The notes below the pieces were generated by a model that had not been told where the DNA came from, made no database searches, and was given only the letters and a program-made list of their open reading frames with translations. A stretch of DNA of 64,000 bases from Dromaius novaehollandiae. Its lineage: Eukaryota; Chordata; Aves; Casuariiformes; Dromaiidae. The stretch is taken from positions 68,137,559-68,201,558 of the forward strand of contig NC_088101.1 in the NCBI RefSeq assembly GCF_036370855.1, in the 5' to 3' direction. Numbering within the stretch: the first letter of the stretch is position 1; every line of letters begins with the position of its first letter. The translations under genes and the position numbers were made by a program. This document shows positions 1-27,272 of this stretch, in pieces.

Positions 1-13728
<13,728 letters not shown>

Positions 13729-14285
13729 AAGATACAGATTTTGTAACACAGGAAAATACGCTTTTGTCTGAAGTATGTCAGGTTTGTATTGGGTTAGCCT
13801 TGAAAATCTGCAGTGCAGAAAACAAATTATTCCTCATCTGAGAGGAAGGAAGAAAACCAACAAAACTCAGGTGAAATTCAGCTTTAAAGAAAACTTTAGG
13901 TGATGTTCTCTCTGAAACAGAGGGCCAGTCACAAACTTTTTGCACCACTTAAATGTACTTAACATCTGCCAAAGTAAAGCTTACGTTCATAAAGATGTTG
14001 AGCTAGCCTTTTGGTCTGAGGGTGATTTTGACCTATTGTGACTGGTGTTTGACAAATCACAGAATGCTTATTCCTTTATTCTTGACTAACAAAATTTTCT
14101 GTGGCAATGATTGCAGACCTTTCAGGTATAGGCACATATCCAGCAAGAAATGTTTCATTGCTTCCTAAATGTCTGTTAATTGTTTCTCCTCAGCATACTT
14201 GTCACTTTTCATGTCTTCTCAAAGATTTATATAAAAGTTTTGGGATAGCACTTAATAAACATAATGATAAAACTGCATGAAGAAA
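13729..14285 (+). other. SEPSECS: Probable SEPSECS 3' UTR
   Basis: Noncoding sequence after the stop codon, up to the first AATAAA (14254-14259) and a likely cleavage zone about 15-25 bases later. The end is inferred. Other AATAAA or ATTAAA hexamers at 15293, 16488 and 17404 would allow longer 3' UTRs. Confidence 0.5.
14254..14259 (+). promoter_or_regulatory. SEPSECS: Candidate poly(A) signal AATAAA for SEPSECS
   Basis: First canonical hexamer after the SEPSECS stop codon (525 bases downstream). A clear GU-rich downstream element is not obvious, so a later site may be used. Confidence 0.45.
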
Positions 14286-17200
14286 TGAGAGTTGAAGTAA
14301 CAGTCTTTTCAGGGCCTCACACCACCTCAGGACTAGAACTGCTGCTTTTGGGTACATTTTTGGCTATGAACTGCCTCAAACAAAGCAACTCCCAGTGGCC
14401 AAGGAAAAACCAGAATGCCTCATATCCTGTCAGTTCTTAACTCTTGGAAATATTTGCAGGCTTCAGCAACCCAAAGGAATTTTTTAAGGGAGTGCAGTTA
14501 TAAAAGCAAGGGGCTGTGGAGTATGGAGTGAAGAAAGTCTCTCCACCATCACCACCACCACCCCTTTTTTTTAATGCATTTCTTCTCTTTGGTAGCTGCT
14601 CTAGAACAGAAGCAGGAGATTCACAGAAAGGGAGGAAGTCTGTGGGATGAGTCCAGCAATCTCAAGAGCTAGTGAGACTTGAGGGTGTCTTGGCATTTTC
14701 TTATCCTGTCGTTTTTAAAATGCATTGACTTCCACTTCTCAGCTGTTGCCTGTCATTGGCCCTGTTGCTTCTGTAGCTGTGTTCAGTTACTGATGAGAAT
14801 TCACTAAGTTAACAATAGATTTAGAGTCTGTTCTTTGAACAAAGGTTCCACATCACTGGAGAGACATTGCTGTAGGTTTCAAAATTTTTAGCTAATTGTT
14901 ATTATATGCAGCTACTACACTGTATGTAGGTTTGATGTCATTTACTGGCCAAAGCGAGCCTAATGTTCAAAGACATTTTTCTTTGTCTGTCTGTAATGTA
15001 TTAACACTTAGGATACCACAGTTAATCAGTTCTAACCTCACAAAATATTCTAGTTGCTTTGTTTGGTGGAATCAAGCCCTCTGTAAATTGCTTAGTCAAA
15101 ATAGTGATGCTTTTCAGAGGATTATCTCCCCAACATGTTCAATTAATTGTTATAAAATATGGTGTTAATATGTGAAAGTTAATAGTATGCTAATCATCAT
15201 GAGGGTGCTCTTACTTAGAAGTCAAGTCCATTGTATCTTAAGCTTAAATTGACGCTGCTACTTCTACATTGTTTCTGTTACACAATAGATTAATTAAAGC
15301 TTGTGAAGGTATGGCTACCTGGGCTACAGTCACACTTATTTGCTATACAAATATGTCCTAGGAGAAATGTAATCTTACTTGACCATTTAGTCCATGTGAT
15401 TGTAAGTAGATGTAAATTTTTGCTTTTTTACTGTTGAGAGCATGCTATCCTTTAGTTCTGCCACTCTGTAAAGCTCTCCCACAAGCTTAGGAGCCAAAAC
15501 TCTGCATCTCACTGCCTCTATATTCTGTATATTGGAGCAGCCAGTGAAAAAACACAAGGCTGTAGTGATACCTTTCTTCCTGTTTTTGGATATTGCCGAT
15601 CCATGCCTGGATGAGCATAAATTATTGATTTAGATGACTAGTCATAGAATGCAAATTTTAAAATCTCATAGCAGTAGTTTTAGGGAGGTGCATGATAGCA
15701 GCTCAAGTAAGTGTTTGATGAATAATATCCTGAAACTGGACAGAAAAAAAACAGCAGTTGGCTTTTCTGAGAGGAAGAAATCCCTACCTTTTATGTTCTT
15801 TTAGTAAATTGTCTGTTGAAAGTAAGTCACTCACTTCAACTCTAGATTGACATGCTTTCTCAGGTAGTGATTTTCCTGTCTTCAAAATATTTCCAAATTC
15901 AAATGAAAGATGAAAAATTCAACAGCTCTCTCTAAACAAGTATTTGAAGAGGGGGAAAAAAAAAAAAGCAAGTATTCTGTTCTGAGTTCAACCTTTTAAA
16001 CCTTTTAGTTTTTTTTAATTAAAAATCATTTTAAGGTAATGATTTTGGTTACAAAGAAAATCAAAGTATTTTGGGGTCTATGTATGTCATTAAAGCACTT
16101 TACAAATCTCAGTGATGCCAGTCAAGGTGGGGCAATTTAAAATATTTTTAAAAGAGTGCCCCATCATGATGTATAGATTCTTGAACTAAACATTTGTGTT
16201 AGGTTACTTTGCTAAGTTGTTGTACCAGTTCCCACTGTTGTTTGCTTGCTTTGTGACCTGTATTTGTTAGATCTTAATATTACATTTTTAGAGGCAAAGG
16301 CACTGTATAACATCATTATAAGCAGACAGTTTAAAATTTTATTTAAGTAGTTCAAACTGCAGCTTACATTAAAGTAAATGGAGAAGAATTGTTATTTACG
16401 ACACGTATTTGAAAAAGGAGATTTGGTAGATAAACAGAATATCTTTAAAGGAATGATATAATGCACTTTCTGTTCGCCAATATCTATAATAAAGCAGTGA
16501 AATAATATTGAAACATACAGGTATTAGCAGAGTTTTCATACTTCCTTTGTGTAGCAGATGTTGGGAGACTTCATGGTTGTGGCAGGCCTTACCCACTAAA
16601 AGCAGTATTCATGAAAGATGGTAATAGCATGGACAATAGCTCTGTCAAAATAAGCAGAGTAAAACAAACTTATTAACAATGGTTGCCTTCTGTGAAGATC
16701 TCTTCTAAGATCATACAGTGAGGTAAGAAGCTCCTGAGCTAAAAATTAATTGTGCAGCCTTATTCTTCACTTCTGTATAGGCGCTTGTCACTGAAGGCTT
16801 CCAGATAACTCAAAAACCTGCTAGAACCAACCTGTTCTCTTCAGCATCCATATTACTAGTGAGACATCTAGGATAACAACTTGAGGTTCAGCTCACATAC
16901 TCATGTAGCAAGAATGCATAGTAGAAACACCATGAACAGATGGACATTTATTAAGGCTATCTCACAGATACTGTTTTTGCAGCTGTCAGTCTCTGTCTTC
17001 TGTGATCTAGGTTGCAGCATGTGGTTATCAGCAGTGAAATAGGAAAGGGAAAGCCCTGAAACAGTAGAGGCTATGGAGTAAGCACATGCTGCCTGTTCTG
17101 CTTCCGGAGAGACAAGGATAGTAACCTTTGCCCGTGGGGCAGGGCGCACAGGTAGGCAGGAACATCTCGGACTGCTGCTGTTTGAATTGCCAAAGTGAAT

Positions 17201-20200
17201 TTCATCCCCTACAATGTCTGTAACTGTTCCATGAGCTGCTTTTCTTTCCCTTCCCTCTGGTGTTACATCTTCTACTATCTGGATCTATATAGGTGAAAGA
17301 AATGAAGGAGTAGATGGCACTGGGACACAGTGCAAGCAAACTGACAATGAATCATCTGTCTCAAAAACTTGCTCTTATTTTACATCTTTTGTATATCTAA
17401 CATAATGAATAAATCTGAGGACTATTTAACCAATAGTATTGCCTATTCACACTTTGTTTGAAACAATTGCCTAAGATACAAAGCAAATAAAATCTACCAG
17501 ATGCAGCAAATTCTCTTGAGCCTAAGAAAGCAAAATTGTAATGTTGCAAATGTAAATGCTGGCATTGCAGCTTAATACACATAAACCGAGCAATCTATAT
17601 TGTGAGATCATCATTTTTTGAGAAAGGCTGGAGCCCAGAGACTAGCAAATGTTCTCATCTGCAGTGTGTCAGCAGTTCTCAGTCTTCAGCTGCTGTATAG
17701 ATAATAATTCTAATTGAAGAATCATTACATGAATCCATATGTGAATGATAGATGGGCTATAGCTTTTTGTTCGTGATGCTTTAAAAATTGAGTTGCTGCT
17801 TTCACTTTTTTATAAGGGGTGATTAGATTGCCCCTTTTTTCTTTTTTTGCTTAATGCAACATTTTAATCAACCTGGCTTGAGAGGATTTGGAGTCTGAAG
17901 GAAAAACAATTTATGTAGCTGACAGGTTTTTTTAAAAAATAGCTATTTGAAGACTTGAATTGGTTACAAAGTGACTCTCCTCAGAGAAAACCTTTGTTCA
18001 GATGTTTTTAATTTTGAAACCAGTGCTTGAAAAATTGTGCTTATGTGTTCTGTAATAATTGTTTTTCATGTCCTATGCTTTTCCCCCCTCAAAGATAACA
18101 ACATATGCTATAGTGCAGTTTAATAACTGTTTAAAAATTACAGTTAAAAAGGCATTTGCTCTGTCATAGTCCCTCATCGAGCATCTGTTGTATCAAAGTA
18201 CTGGTAATAGTTATCAAACCAATCTTAATTAGATCGTGGACTTAATCTTAGGATCCCAAAAGGAATGTTGAAACCTTGGTCCAGTTACACTGACTCTGGT
18301 CCAGAATGCTGAAACTTACCCATCAAGATAAATGCATCTCCTTTGCTGCTGAACAGTAGTCTTTTCATCTTACTACAATTCAACTAAACTTTTTAGCAAG
18401 GCATCAGAGATGATCCAGTTCAGAAGCTGAATTGCTTTTTTTAATGTAGATGTTAAAGTCAAATTTGCCTTCAGATCCTGGATTCGAATTCAGCTTGAGT
18501 CAGCTATAGCAAAATTATAACCACTTTCTGTTTTTTAACCTATTGTGAATAGCATTAGAATGGTTACAACTGAGTGCTCCTTTCCCTAGTACTCTTTCTC
18601 AAAGAGCTAAAAACATTAAGCTACCATCTTACATTCACTACTAGTCTTCTGCTGATTAGAGAAAAGAAGTTGGGATCTTGCACAAATAAAATTATAGCAA
18701 GTGTGTGCATTATTTATCTTTCTCTAGTCATCCCACATAGGAATCCAAGACAGACGTGTAGTGTTTCTACTGATCTGGTTCCTCCAAAAGCTGTTTCTCA
18801 TGTGCATTTTTTTGTGGTCTACAGTTATCACAGAAACACGTGGTCAATATACAAGAGAAAAAGGAACAGGGCCCTCCTATATTTTGGAAGGTTTCTTCAC
18901 TGGTTTACAGCATTTGGCTTTTACTATGCATAAAACTCTTCCTGCTACGTAAGCTGTTAAAAAACACTTGCAGCAATCTTCATCCCTTACCTAAATTGTT
19001 TCGCTCTGGGGACTGGATTGAGTGAAGTGGCACCTCCGCAGGAGCTGAGCAGGACATGCTACTCCGCGCTGCAGCTGCTGGCTCACGTCCCAGCGCAGAG
19101 GCAAGGCCTGGCTGTGGAAGGGGAACTCAGTGCCTGAGCTGAGGAAACCAGTCACATTTTGCTTTGACAGTGGACTGCCAAGCATGTGTGACTATTAAAA
19201 CTAGTTTGCAAACCTGAACCCTATTGCACAGTTAGTTAATCCTATACCTCGTCTCTTTGGAGGCTGTGGAACTGCCGATGGAAAGAGCTCTCACTGTGGT
19301 CTCTAATTTATCAAGCAAGGAACGCAGCTGCTGGGGAAGAAGGACCTGTCAAACAAAGCTACATAGCAGCATTAAAAAAAAAATCAGCAACATATTTTAT
19401 AAACTCTTCATAAATACAAATCATCCTACTAATCTCATCTTTTGTTCTAGGTTATTCTGTAATGAAGTGGCAGTGCAGATTCTGGCCTCTGGTTTTATAC
19501 AGCATCCCACTCAATGGTGGTAAAGGAATTGGAAATGGCTCAGTGGATGAGGAGCTAGGGCTACATTTTTAAAGTGAGATGAAGAACGTGTAGAAAGTTT
19601 ACAGAAACAGAAATTCTAATAGTCTGAAATGTTTGCTGTGCAACCGAGGAGAGGGTAAGTCCAGCAGGATCTGAGTGTGCGTGGTAAAGTCTTGACCTGC
19701 TGCACAGCGATAAAATCAACCTTGTGTGGTACCAGAGAGTGCTATCAAAATGCATCTCTTATTTCACCAAAATAGTAGCTCACCCCTTAATTTTATTAAT
19801 TTCCAGTACTTGTGTATCTTCCTTTAAGATGCTCAGATAACAGAATCACCTTTACGCACCCGGTATTTAGGGGGTTTTGAGCAGACTTTGCTGTACTGCT
19901 GTGTAAGAAAAAAGATTGGGGAAAGCTTCCCAACATATTACCGTCCGCGTTGATGCAGAACTTCACAGGCGCGAAATGAACTGGAACACACAAAGGCAGC
20001 AGGTGCGTGTGCACATGCCACTAGCTCTGTTGTCACAGGGTTTATAATCAGTAAATGGATTTGAATATAAAAATGCTTTTTAATAATGATATAACTAATG
20101 CTATTAAAACTCCAGCTCATATTCCATGCAGATGGCACAAACTGTCATGCTCTGGGTTTGTGTTTGTTTTTATGTAAGAAGAATTTCAGCTGAATGTAAA

Positions 20201-23200
20201 ATCTACAAGCTGGATCGAGGCAGCGCCTCCGGCTTCAGAAAAAGATGCACACCATGTTGATCTTCTGGATGGCCCAGTCTGGCCCCCCATAGTTTCTCTT
20301 GTGTCTCCGAAGGAGCACTTAGGTATTTCAGCCTCATTTGCTCGAAGGCCTTTTGAAGTGACAAATGTCTCAGAGACTCGCTGTCTTCAGAAGGAATCTG
20401 TTGTGGCTACCAAAGACGTTTGCAGGCTGCATAGACCCTTCAGAGTGCCTGTGAGGACTGTACACAATGACTTGTGGATCCATATATTCTGTCACGGCAA
20501 ATAGTTTTTGATCTTTTTTCATATTGAGATTGGCAGGACACACTGTTCTTTATTGCTCACACACCATAATCAGTAATAAAAGCTAGGTAATTTCTGGTGA
20601 GTGAAACACTACTATCTTCTTCATTAAGACTTTAGAAAAGGTGTGGATTTGCTAATGGAGGGGCGTTGGGCTAAGGATGTTTTAGCTGCCATATTAGCAG
20701 TGATGGTGTGCTTTGAGCTCCTAATAGTGATGTGTCATTGCAGTGGCCGAGTGAGAGAGGCTGGGGAGGCCATTCTACAAGTATAAGTAAGGCAGAAGTG
20801 GACTGCGCAGCTGGCCTTAAAAGCACTTCGGTCTGCTGAGCCAAGAAGGAGTTCTGCCTCGTCTAGGTATGATGGCTCTGCTATGCTCCCAGGAAAAAGT
20901 AATGAAAATTTGTTTTTGTCATGGAGGCAAGTAGTTGTGACCCACAGTGCTCCTGCTCAGCTGACTTAAAAAAATGCTGTTTTCATTTAGTCACTGTAAC
21001 TAAATTTCTCTGTCTGTGTCATTCTTGCATAAGCCCCTCATCCTGCACTTACAGGCTCTAATTATCCCGTACGTTGCACTTTCTGCAGGCTTTTACACCT
21101 GTGCAAGTGATGGTAAAGCTCAACTCTTTTGATGTGATAGCATTTAACATATATGCTGCATTTACTTGGCACAACTGTAGGAGGCCATAGCAGGGGCAAG
21201 ACAGTGGGGGATCAAGCCAGTTGTTTACATCTTCCTCCAAAGGACTAGGAGGTCAAACATGCTTCTCTGTGTCCATGATACTCTGCCATTAACAGCTGTT
21301 AGTGAGTGTTAGCGCATCACATTTTTTCCCCTTGAGGCTGAGCACATTAACTCTACCACACTCCAGCACATTGCTGGGAACATGCCACTATTCTGTTTTC
21401 TGAGTGTTTTGTTAATGCTAGTGACCTTGATGGTGTGACCACAACACCTGCTTTACCTGATAAGATCATTAATTTTTCTCTGCAGCCTTTGTGTTGAGTG
21501 TAAGCAAATCTTCATTTGTATCTGAAAAACATTGCCCAAACCTCAGCTTACTGGAGCACTGACCTGTATCTCCTGGTATTTTTTTTTAAGGCATTAAATA
21601 GCCAATTAGAAGAAATCACTTCAGTAAAAGTGAAATGAGCACAAGCTTCCCATTAGTTGAAATGGAGCAAGACACTATTGGAATCAATCACTGCAGCTTT
21701 CAGCTGTTGCTCTGCCACAGCAGCATCTGTCTGTCAGTCAAGATGACAGCGGAGACCTGATCTATACTGTTCTCTGAGCTACGGAGATAAGCTGCACCTG
21801 CACAATAAACGTGTTCCCCATCCAAACACATTGGGAAGAACAGTGTATTTTTTAATGATAAATGTTCTCATCCCGCTAACAGTTCCTCTTTCCTCCTTCT
21901 CTGTCAGCTTACCTGGTTGCTGTTATTCCCCTCTCTTCTTCTTCTCCCCCTCGGTGGCTGTGTGCTCTCCTTCTGCCTTTTACCTCATGATTTTCTTTTT
22001 CTGCAGGCTGCTGGGGCCGCACTGGAGTGGCCGCGGGCCCGTGCTCCGTCACGGTGGGTGACGGGAGGGGACCTGTGCCCTGCTGTCTCCCAGGCAGCGT
22101 GGCCACCCTGAGCAGTGCCAGCAGCCTTCAGAAAGCAGGAGCCCCAGGGCTGCAGCTGCTGTCAGTACCGAGTTGGTTGGAGCTTCTCAGAAAAGGTTTA
22201 AGCAGGAGGTTTCTAGGTGCAAACTGGTTGAGATGTTCCGTGAGGGCTCTCTGGAGGTGTTAACACTAATTCAAGCTTCGCTCCAGTCTTGTGCAGGCAA
22301 GGCTCCAGGGTTTTTATGTTTGATTTTTCATGTTTATTGATTGGTTATGGATCGAGTGAGTGATGAGGTGGCTTTAATGTTCCCCCTCCCTGCTGTTTCC
22401 TCTATTTCTGTTGTTCTGCTACAGCGATGCTGATGTTATTTGCATGCTTGATGCACTCCTGCAGCTCTTCCCTCTCTTCCTCCCTTCTCTACTCTATGTA
22501 CAGGAACTGCTCTCTTGGGCTGACGTCCCATGCTACGGGCTTGCCCTGGCCATGTGATTCCCTGGGGGATATATCCGTATATCCGGTGGGGACAGCGGTG
22601 TTCAGGCTTCTTTGCTGTCCCGTTGTGTTGGGGTTGAGGTTGCTCCTGTTGTTCTGCCTTACTCTACAATAGCAGGTATTTGCGTTTAGGAGTGTGAGAG
22701 TCTTCGGTGACCCAGCTTCCTCATGAGAAAATATAACAATGTAATGGTTGTGTCATGTGCAGGGGACCACAGTGTCTCAGAAGGTTGATTTTGTCATTGG
22801 CCCAGACTAGGGGGTCCTAAGGACTAGCAGGTCCTTAGGGATTTGTTTAGAGGTCTTCCAAAAAGACCAGTAGAAACTACTAGCTGGCATAAAAAGGGGA
22901 AAGCTGATCTCGGAAATGGTTTTACACACTCAGAAAAATGTAAATCACTTCACTTAAGGATTTCATTTCATTATTTTATTTTATAATCTTGGTTGTACAA
23001 CACTTGCCTGTATTTTTTGGTTTTCCTTGAGGTCTATAAAACCTGAAATTAAAAGCATGAATTTCTTCATCATTCTTTGAGAGAGAACTAAATAAGTATA
23101 TTTCCAAACATACAGATAAGAGAGTAAAGACAAAAGGATCATCTGCCAGTGTCGATTGGCTTTAGTGCAGCTGTGCTGATTTAGGGCTCTGCCTTTGAGA

Positions 23201-23313
23201 ACCCGAAGCAGTGCCGCGGTCTGATGCACTGGGCACCTGGTATCCCTGCACTTGCATTCGTGGCTTTAAGGCACAGATTACTTAAACTCTTGCTTTCTTA
23301 GCTGTTTTCTATT

Positions 23314-23337
23314 AAAAACAAACAAACAAACAAACAA
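23314..23337. repeat. (AAAC)n microsatellite
   Basis: About five to six tandem AAAC units, pure. Intergenic. Confidence 0.9.
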
Positions 23338-26300
23338 TAAATACACCTCTGCCTGAGTAAGTTTTGCCAGAGGATTCACAAGACTAAATAGAACATTATG
23401 GCAGCTATAGCAGTAAAATCAGCTCTCGTTTTCCAGGCTGGTGTTTTTGCCTAACTAACTCCTTTGATAATTTCAAAGGGCCTAAGATAAAAGGAGCTTT
23501 AGCAAATATAAAGACTGATCTGCTTCCAGAGGCACAGTGGAGGAGCGGGGAAGTAATGCTTAATGATCAACATTTCTGTAGTTCCCAGTTCACGGAATAG
23601 GAACTGCCAGAAGATGCCAGTTTTCAGGCCTGTCAACAGATATTTTTCTTAAGTATCTGAAGTGCCTCAGGAATGTTATTTAAATAGCCCCTTGCCCACT
23701 GGCAGTGCCACTTTTGAAGTGTATGGTTTTAGGAAAGCTAAATACAGCGTGGTTGAAGTTAAGCGAATAACTTATCCAAATGTAATGGAGTGTGGTCATA
23801 TTACAAAACATTTTTTAGGTTCTAAATGTAGCTTCCCAGAAAACAACCTATCTAAAATATCGTTTTAACAGTGAAAACTTCAGCACTATCCGTTAGTCAA
23901 AAACCGTTCATTTTCTTTCTGGTTCTATCTCAAAGCAGATCTTTCTCTTGAAAGTTTAACAGGTAGACAGTGCAAAGCAGCAACATGCTTTACTCAGTTA
24001 GAGATTTAATCTGTTTTCAAACACAGTGGTTATAATTTCTTTCCAAACTTAGGGCATTGCTGAGCTCCACTTCCAATTTTTCTGCATAGTCTTAATGATA
24101 AAATAAATAGAGGCACTACAAGAATTCCTAAAATAAAAGGCAAAAAAAAGAAATTTCTGAGCTATACTTAAAAATCCTAATAATTTGTTTAATTTGAATT
24201 TTTCCCTTAGTAAAATTTGTGACATAAACCCAGAATATCCAAGCCACACTTATTCCATACCTACACAAAATTTTCAGTATTTCACTTTTTTAAATGAACC
24301 CTTTCAGCACACAAATACCTTTACAAGATTTTTGTGGATTCCTGATATTTTTAATTGTTTATAGAAATAACAACAAAAATGCACAACAGAGGCCAAACAT
24401 TAAAAAATTAAGTCACTTCTAAGTAATATACACATGTACTATAGACAGAGGCACAAACTGTGCACTCTGCCTCTGGGGCAGACTTTGGTTTGCAATGCCC
24501 TGGCACATTAGCAGGATATTGATTGCTACCACTTGGCCGGGCCAAGAACAACCAGATCCCAGCAGAATTGTTCACTGTTGCCTTTATTAACTTTATTAAC
24601 TGACTCTTAAATGAAAGAAAGATAACAAATGCATGAGATAAAACACGGCTCTTCAGGAACACCTTTGAACAAATTCAATTATTTATTAATAGATCTTGCA
24701 GAAATGGGGCCTGATCCTACACGTTGTTGAAAACTGGCAAATTAACTTCAGGGGAAGCTAAGGCTCTCGTGGGTGCTCAGCACCATCCTGCACAAGGACT
24801 GCCATTGCTAATGGATGTTAACCAAGCCTCTCCACAAAGGCTTTTCCCCCTGATGTTTAACCTGTCTGAACTGCAAATCGGTCCCTTTCCTCTGAGTGGA
24901 GTTTTGCTAGCAAACAGGCTAGCAATCTAAATAAAAAGATGTGGGCAGGGAGTAGACAAATTGATGTATTCAGACTGTAGGTTTACTAGGGCAGCAACTG
25001 TATTGCTCCACGTCCAAGTCATGTTTACCATTGTAAAACACCATTTTTTTCTTGGCCAATAATCACCCTTATAACAACGGCAATTGTAAACTGAAAGCAT
25101 CCATAACTCTAAATCCAAGAAGTCCTACCTTATTGCTAAGTGACTCTTAAGAGCAATAATTGTATGATGGGAGGAGCCTTACTTGAAATTTCCTTTCCCC
25201 AAAAGCACAAGATCAACAATATTTGTAAGCTTTACTCACACAGGTCAGCAAATGTAGTGCAATAAGCAAATATGCAGAGCAAAATACATTTTGATTGATT
25301 AGACCAACTTTGGAGAGAATGCGCAAGTTTTTTATTATAGACATTTATATTTTAGTCTTTTCCACTGTGCTGCTTGTTAGAGTGCATGGAGTTTTTTGCA
25401 TGTATTTTTAAATACTAATGAGTGTGAAAGACATAGAAAGGGCTTTTCAGTGGATTTTCTCTTATTTTAATTGAGGTAAGGTCAGATCTAATGCTGACCT
25501 AATTATATCTTATTAAGCTCAAACATATGTATTTTCCAAGCATTTAGTGTGTTATTGAGAATCAACCTAAACTACGTCACAAAAAGGGCAACTAAGTATC
25601 CCATCTTTATAAATACTTTGACTGCCTATTGTTTGTTAAAACAAACATCGTAGTAGCAATGGCTTTTCTCTTCTGTCTGTGTAAATATACTTGGGAAAAG
25701 GCCAGCTTTTTCCATTTAAAATTGTCACCAATAGGTGGTGCTAACAATTTCCAAATTCAATGCGAGGTTCTTCCCCTTTGTTCCTGCAGCGAATTCTCCT
25801 GCCCACCTCACCTTTCTGGCAGATCTTCCTCAAAGCCTGTTCTTGATAACAGGCTATTCTTTTCTTATTCCTCATTTGCTCCTGCGACCTTTAGTTGTTC
25901 TTGCATGCTGGTCTTTGGGCTTTCCCCGTGCTCCAGCTGGTTGTGGCCAACTGTCGGGCCATAGCTTCCGGGAATGTGATTCCTGTGTCCGTAGCTTTGG
26001 CTGCGCTCCCAAAGATCCTACCTTCATCTTTATTCAAAGTCCAGTAATCCTGACTGTATTTTTCGATCCTTTCTGGAAATGGGTCTTAACATTACTGCAG
26101 AACAAATCATTTTCACTCAAACTCATCTCCAATACAACTTTTTAAAAATACTGCTTCTGAAAGCAAAAGGGAAAATGTAAAGAAAGCAAAAGGTCATATA
26201 AATATAAAGCAATGTCAGTCTCAAGGTACAGAATAACTCTGACTTCAATCTTTTGTCTTATGCAAGAATTTCCTTAAAGTTCTTTCATTCAGAATTCAAA

Positions 26301-26905
26301 CTATCAGGTATTTTCTATGTTTTCAGTGTCTCTCTAGTTCAGAGCAATATCCTATTACTGCAGCTAGCAGATACTGCAGTGCTATATCTTCTTAATGAAA
26401 GTCATGGCATTAGATTTGCATAGCTGGGGAGAACTAGGCTTGTCCCTACTGAGCTGTCAGCACTGCAGATCAGGTTGTCCTGGGTCCTGGGCAGTAGCCA
26501 AGAAGCGCCAGCGACTGCTGAATCAGAGAGGGACTGCAGGAGCCAAGTCCCCACCCCAGAGACCAGCAAACCTTGTGCAGCTGTAATACTCGGGGCGCGT
26601 ATTTGCATTTGTAAGAGCTTTACTAAGCCTCTTTTTCCACTGCTGTCTATAAAAAGCATTAGACTTCACACTGAGCATATGCTAATTGTTGTATTTCACC
26701 TGTACTGTTTCTAAGAGCCAGGTCTGGAGTGGGATATAACCTGGACGAGGAGGAAAGCTGCCATCTCGGGCACCCCCGTGGTACAATATGGCCAGTGCAT
26801 GGTCCTCAGCTCCCTCTAGATTTCTGCTAGGATGTATGCCTAGGCTACAATACTTCTGATAAAATGCTGCCTCTCTGGAGTCTTATTTCTTAAAGATCAG
26901 GTGGG

Positions 26906-26924
26906 AAAAAAAAAAAAAAAAAAA
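26906..26924. repeat. A19 homopolymer flanked by GTGGG on both sides
   Basis: Nineteen A bases with the same pentamer on each side. This may be a small retroposition scar or chance. No recognisable insert precedes the tract. Confidence 0.8.
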
Positions 26925-27251
26925 GTGGGTACCTCAAAGAGGGATGCTGCACTTCCTAAACCACTTCAAATGGCATCCAAAACATTCAAATCTTTATGTA
27001 AAAGATGCCAAAAGTCCTTTTGACCTATAAAGTATAGAAACTCTGAGCCATATGGCATGTCAAAAGGACCAGAGAGCCTTACTCAGGACTGCGGGAATGT
27101 CCAGAGAGGATCTCTGCCGGGACACCTGCACCGCTCTGGTAAACAGCTGTGGCATTTTTGGAGCATGGACTGAACACTTCTAATTGCTTCCCTAGTCATA
27201 GTCATTTGTTCTTCCTGCTTAATTTAATGAACATTGAGGGCTGTGTGGTAT

Positions 27252-27272
27252 CCCCCCCCCCCCCCCCCCCCC
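27252..27272. repeat. C21 homopolymer
   Basis: A run of 21 C on the + strand (21 G on the - strand). Such runs form G-quadruplex or i-motif structures and are prone to length errors in assemblies. Confidence 0.9.

Noticed and set aside
16089..16110. AAAGCACTTTACAA-type motifs here and near 50898 and 55365, as in ancient SINE/LINE tails
   Set aside because: The shared stretch is too short to assign to any ancient repeat family by eye.
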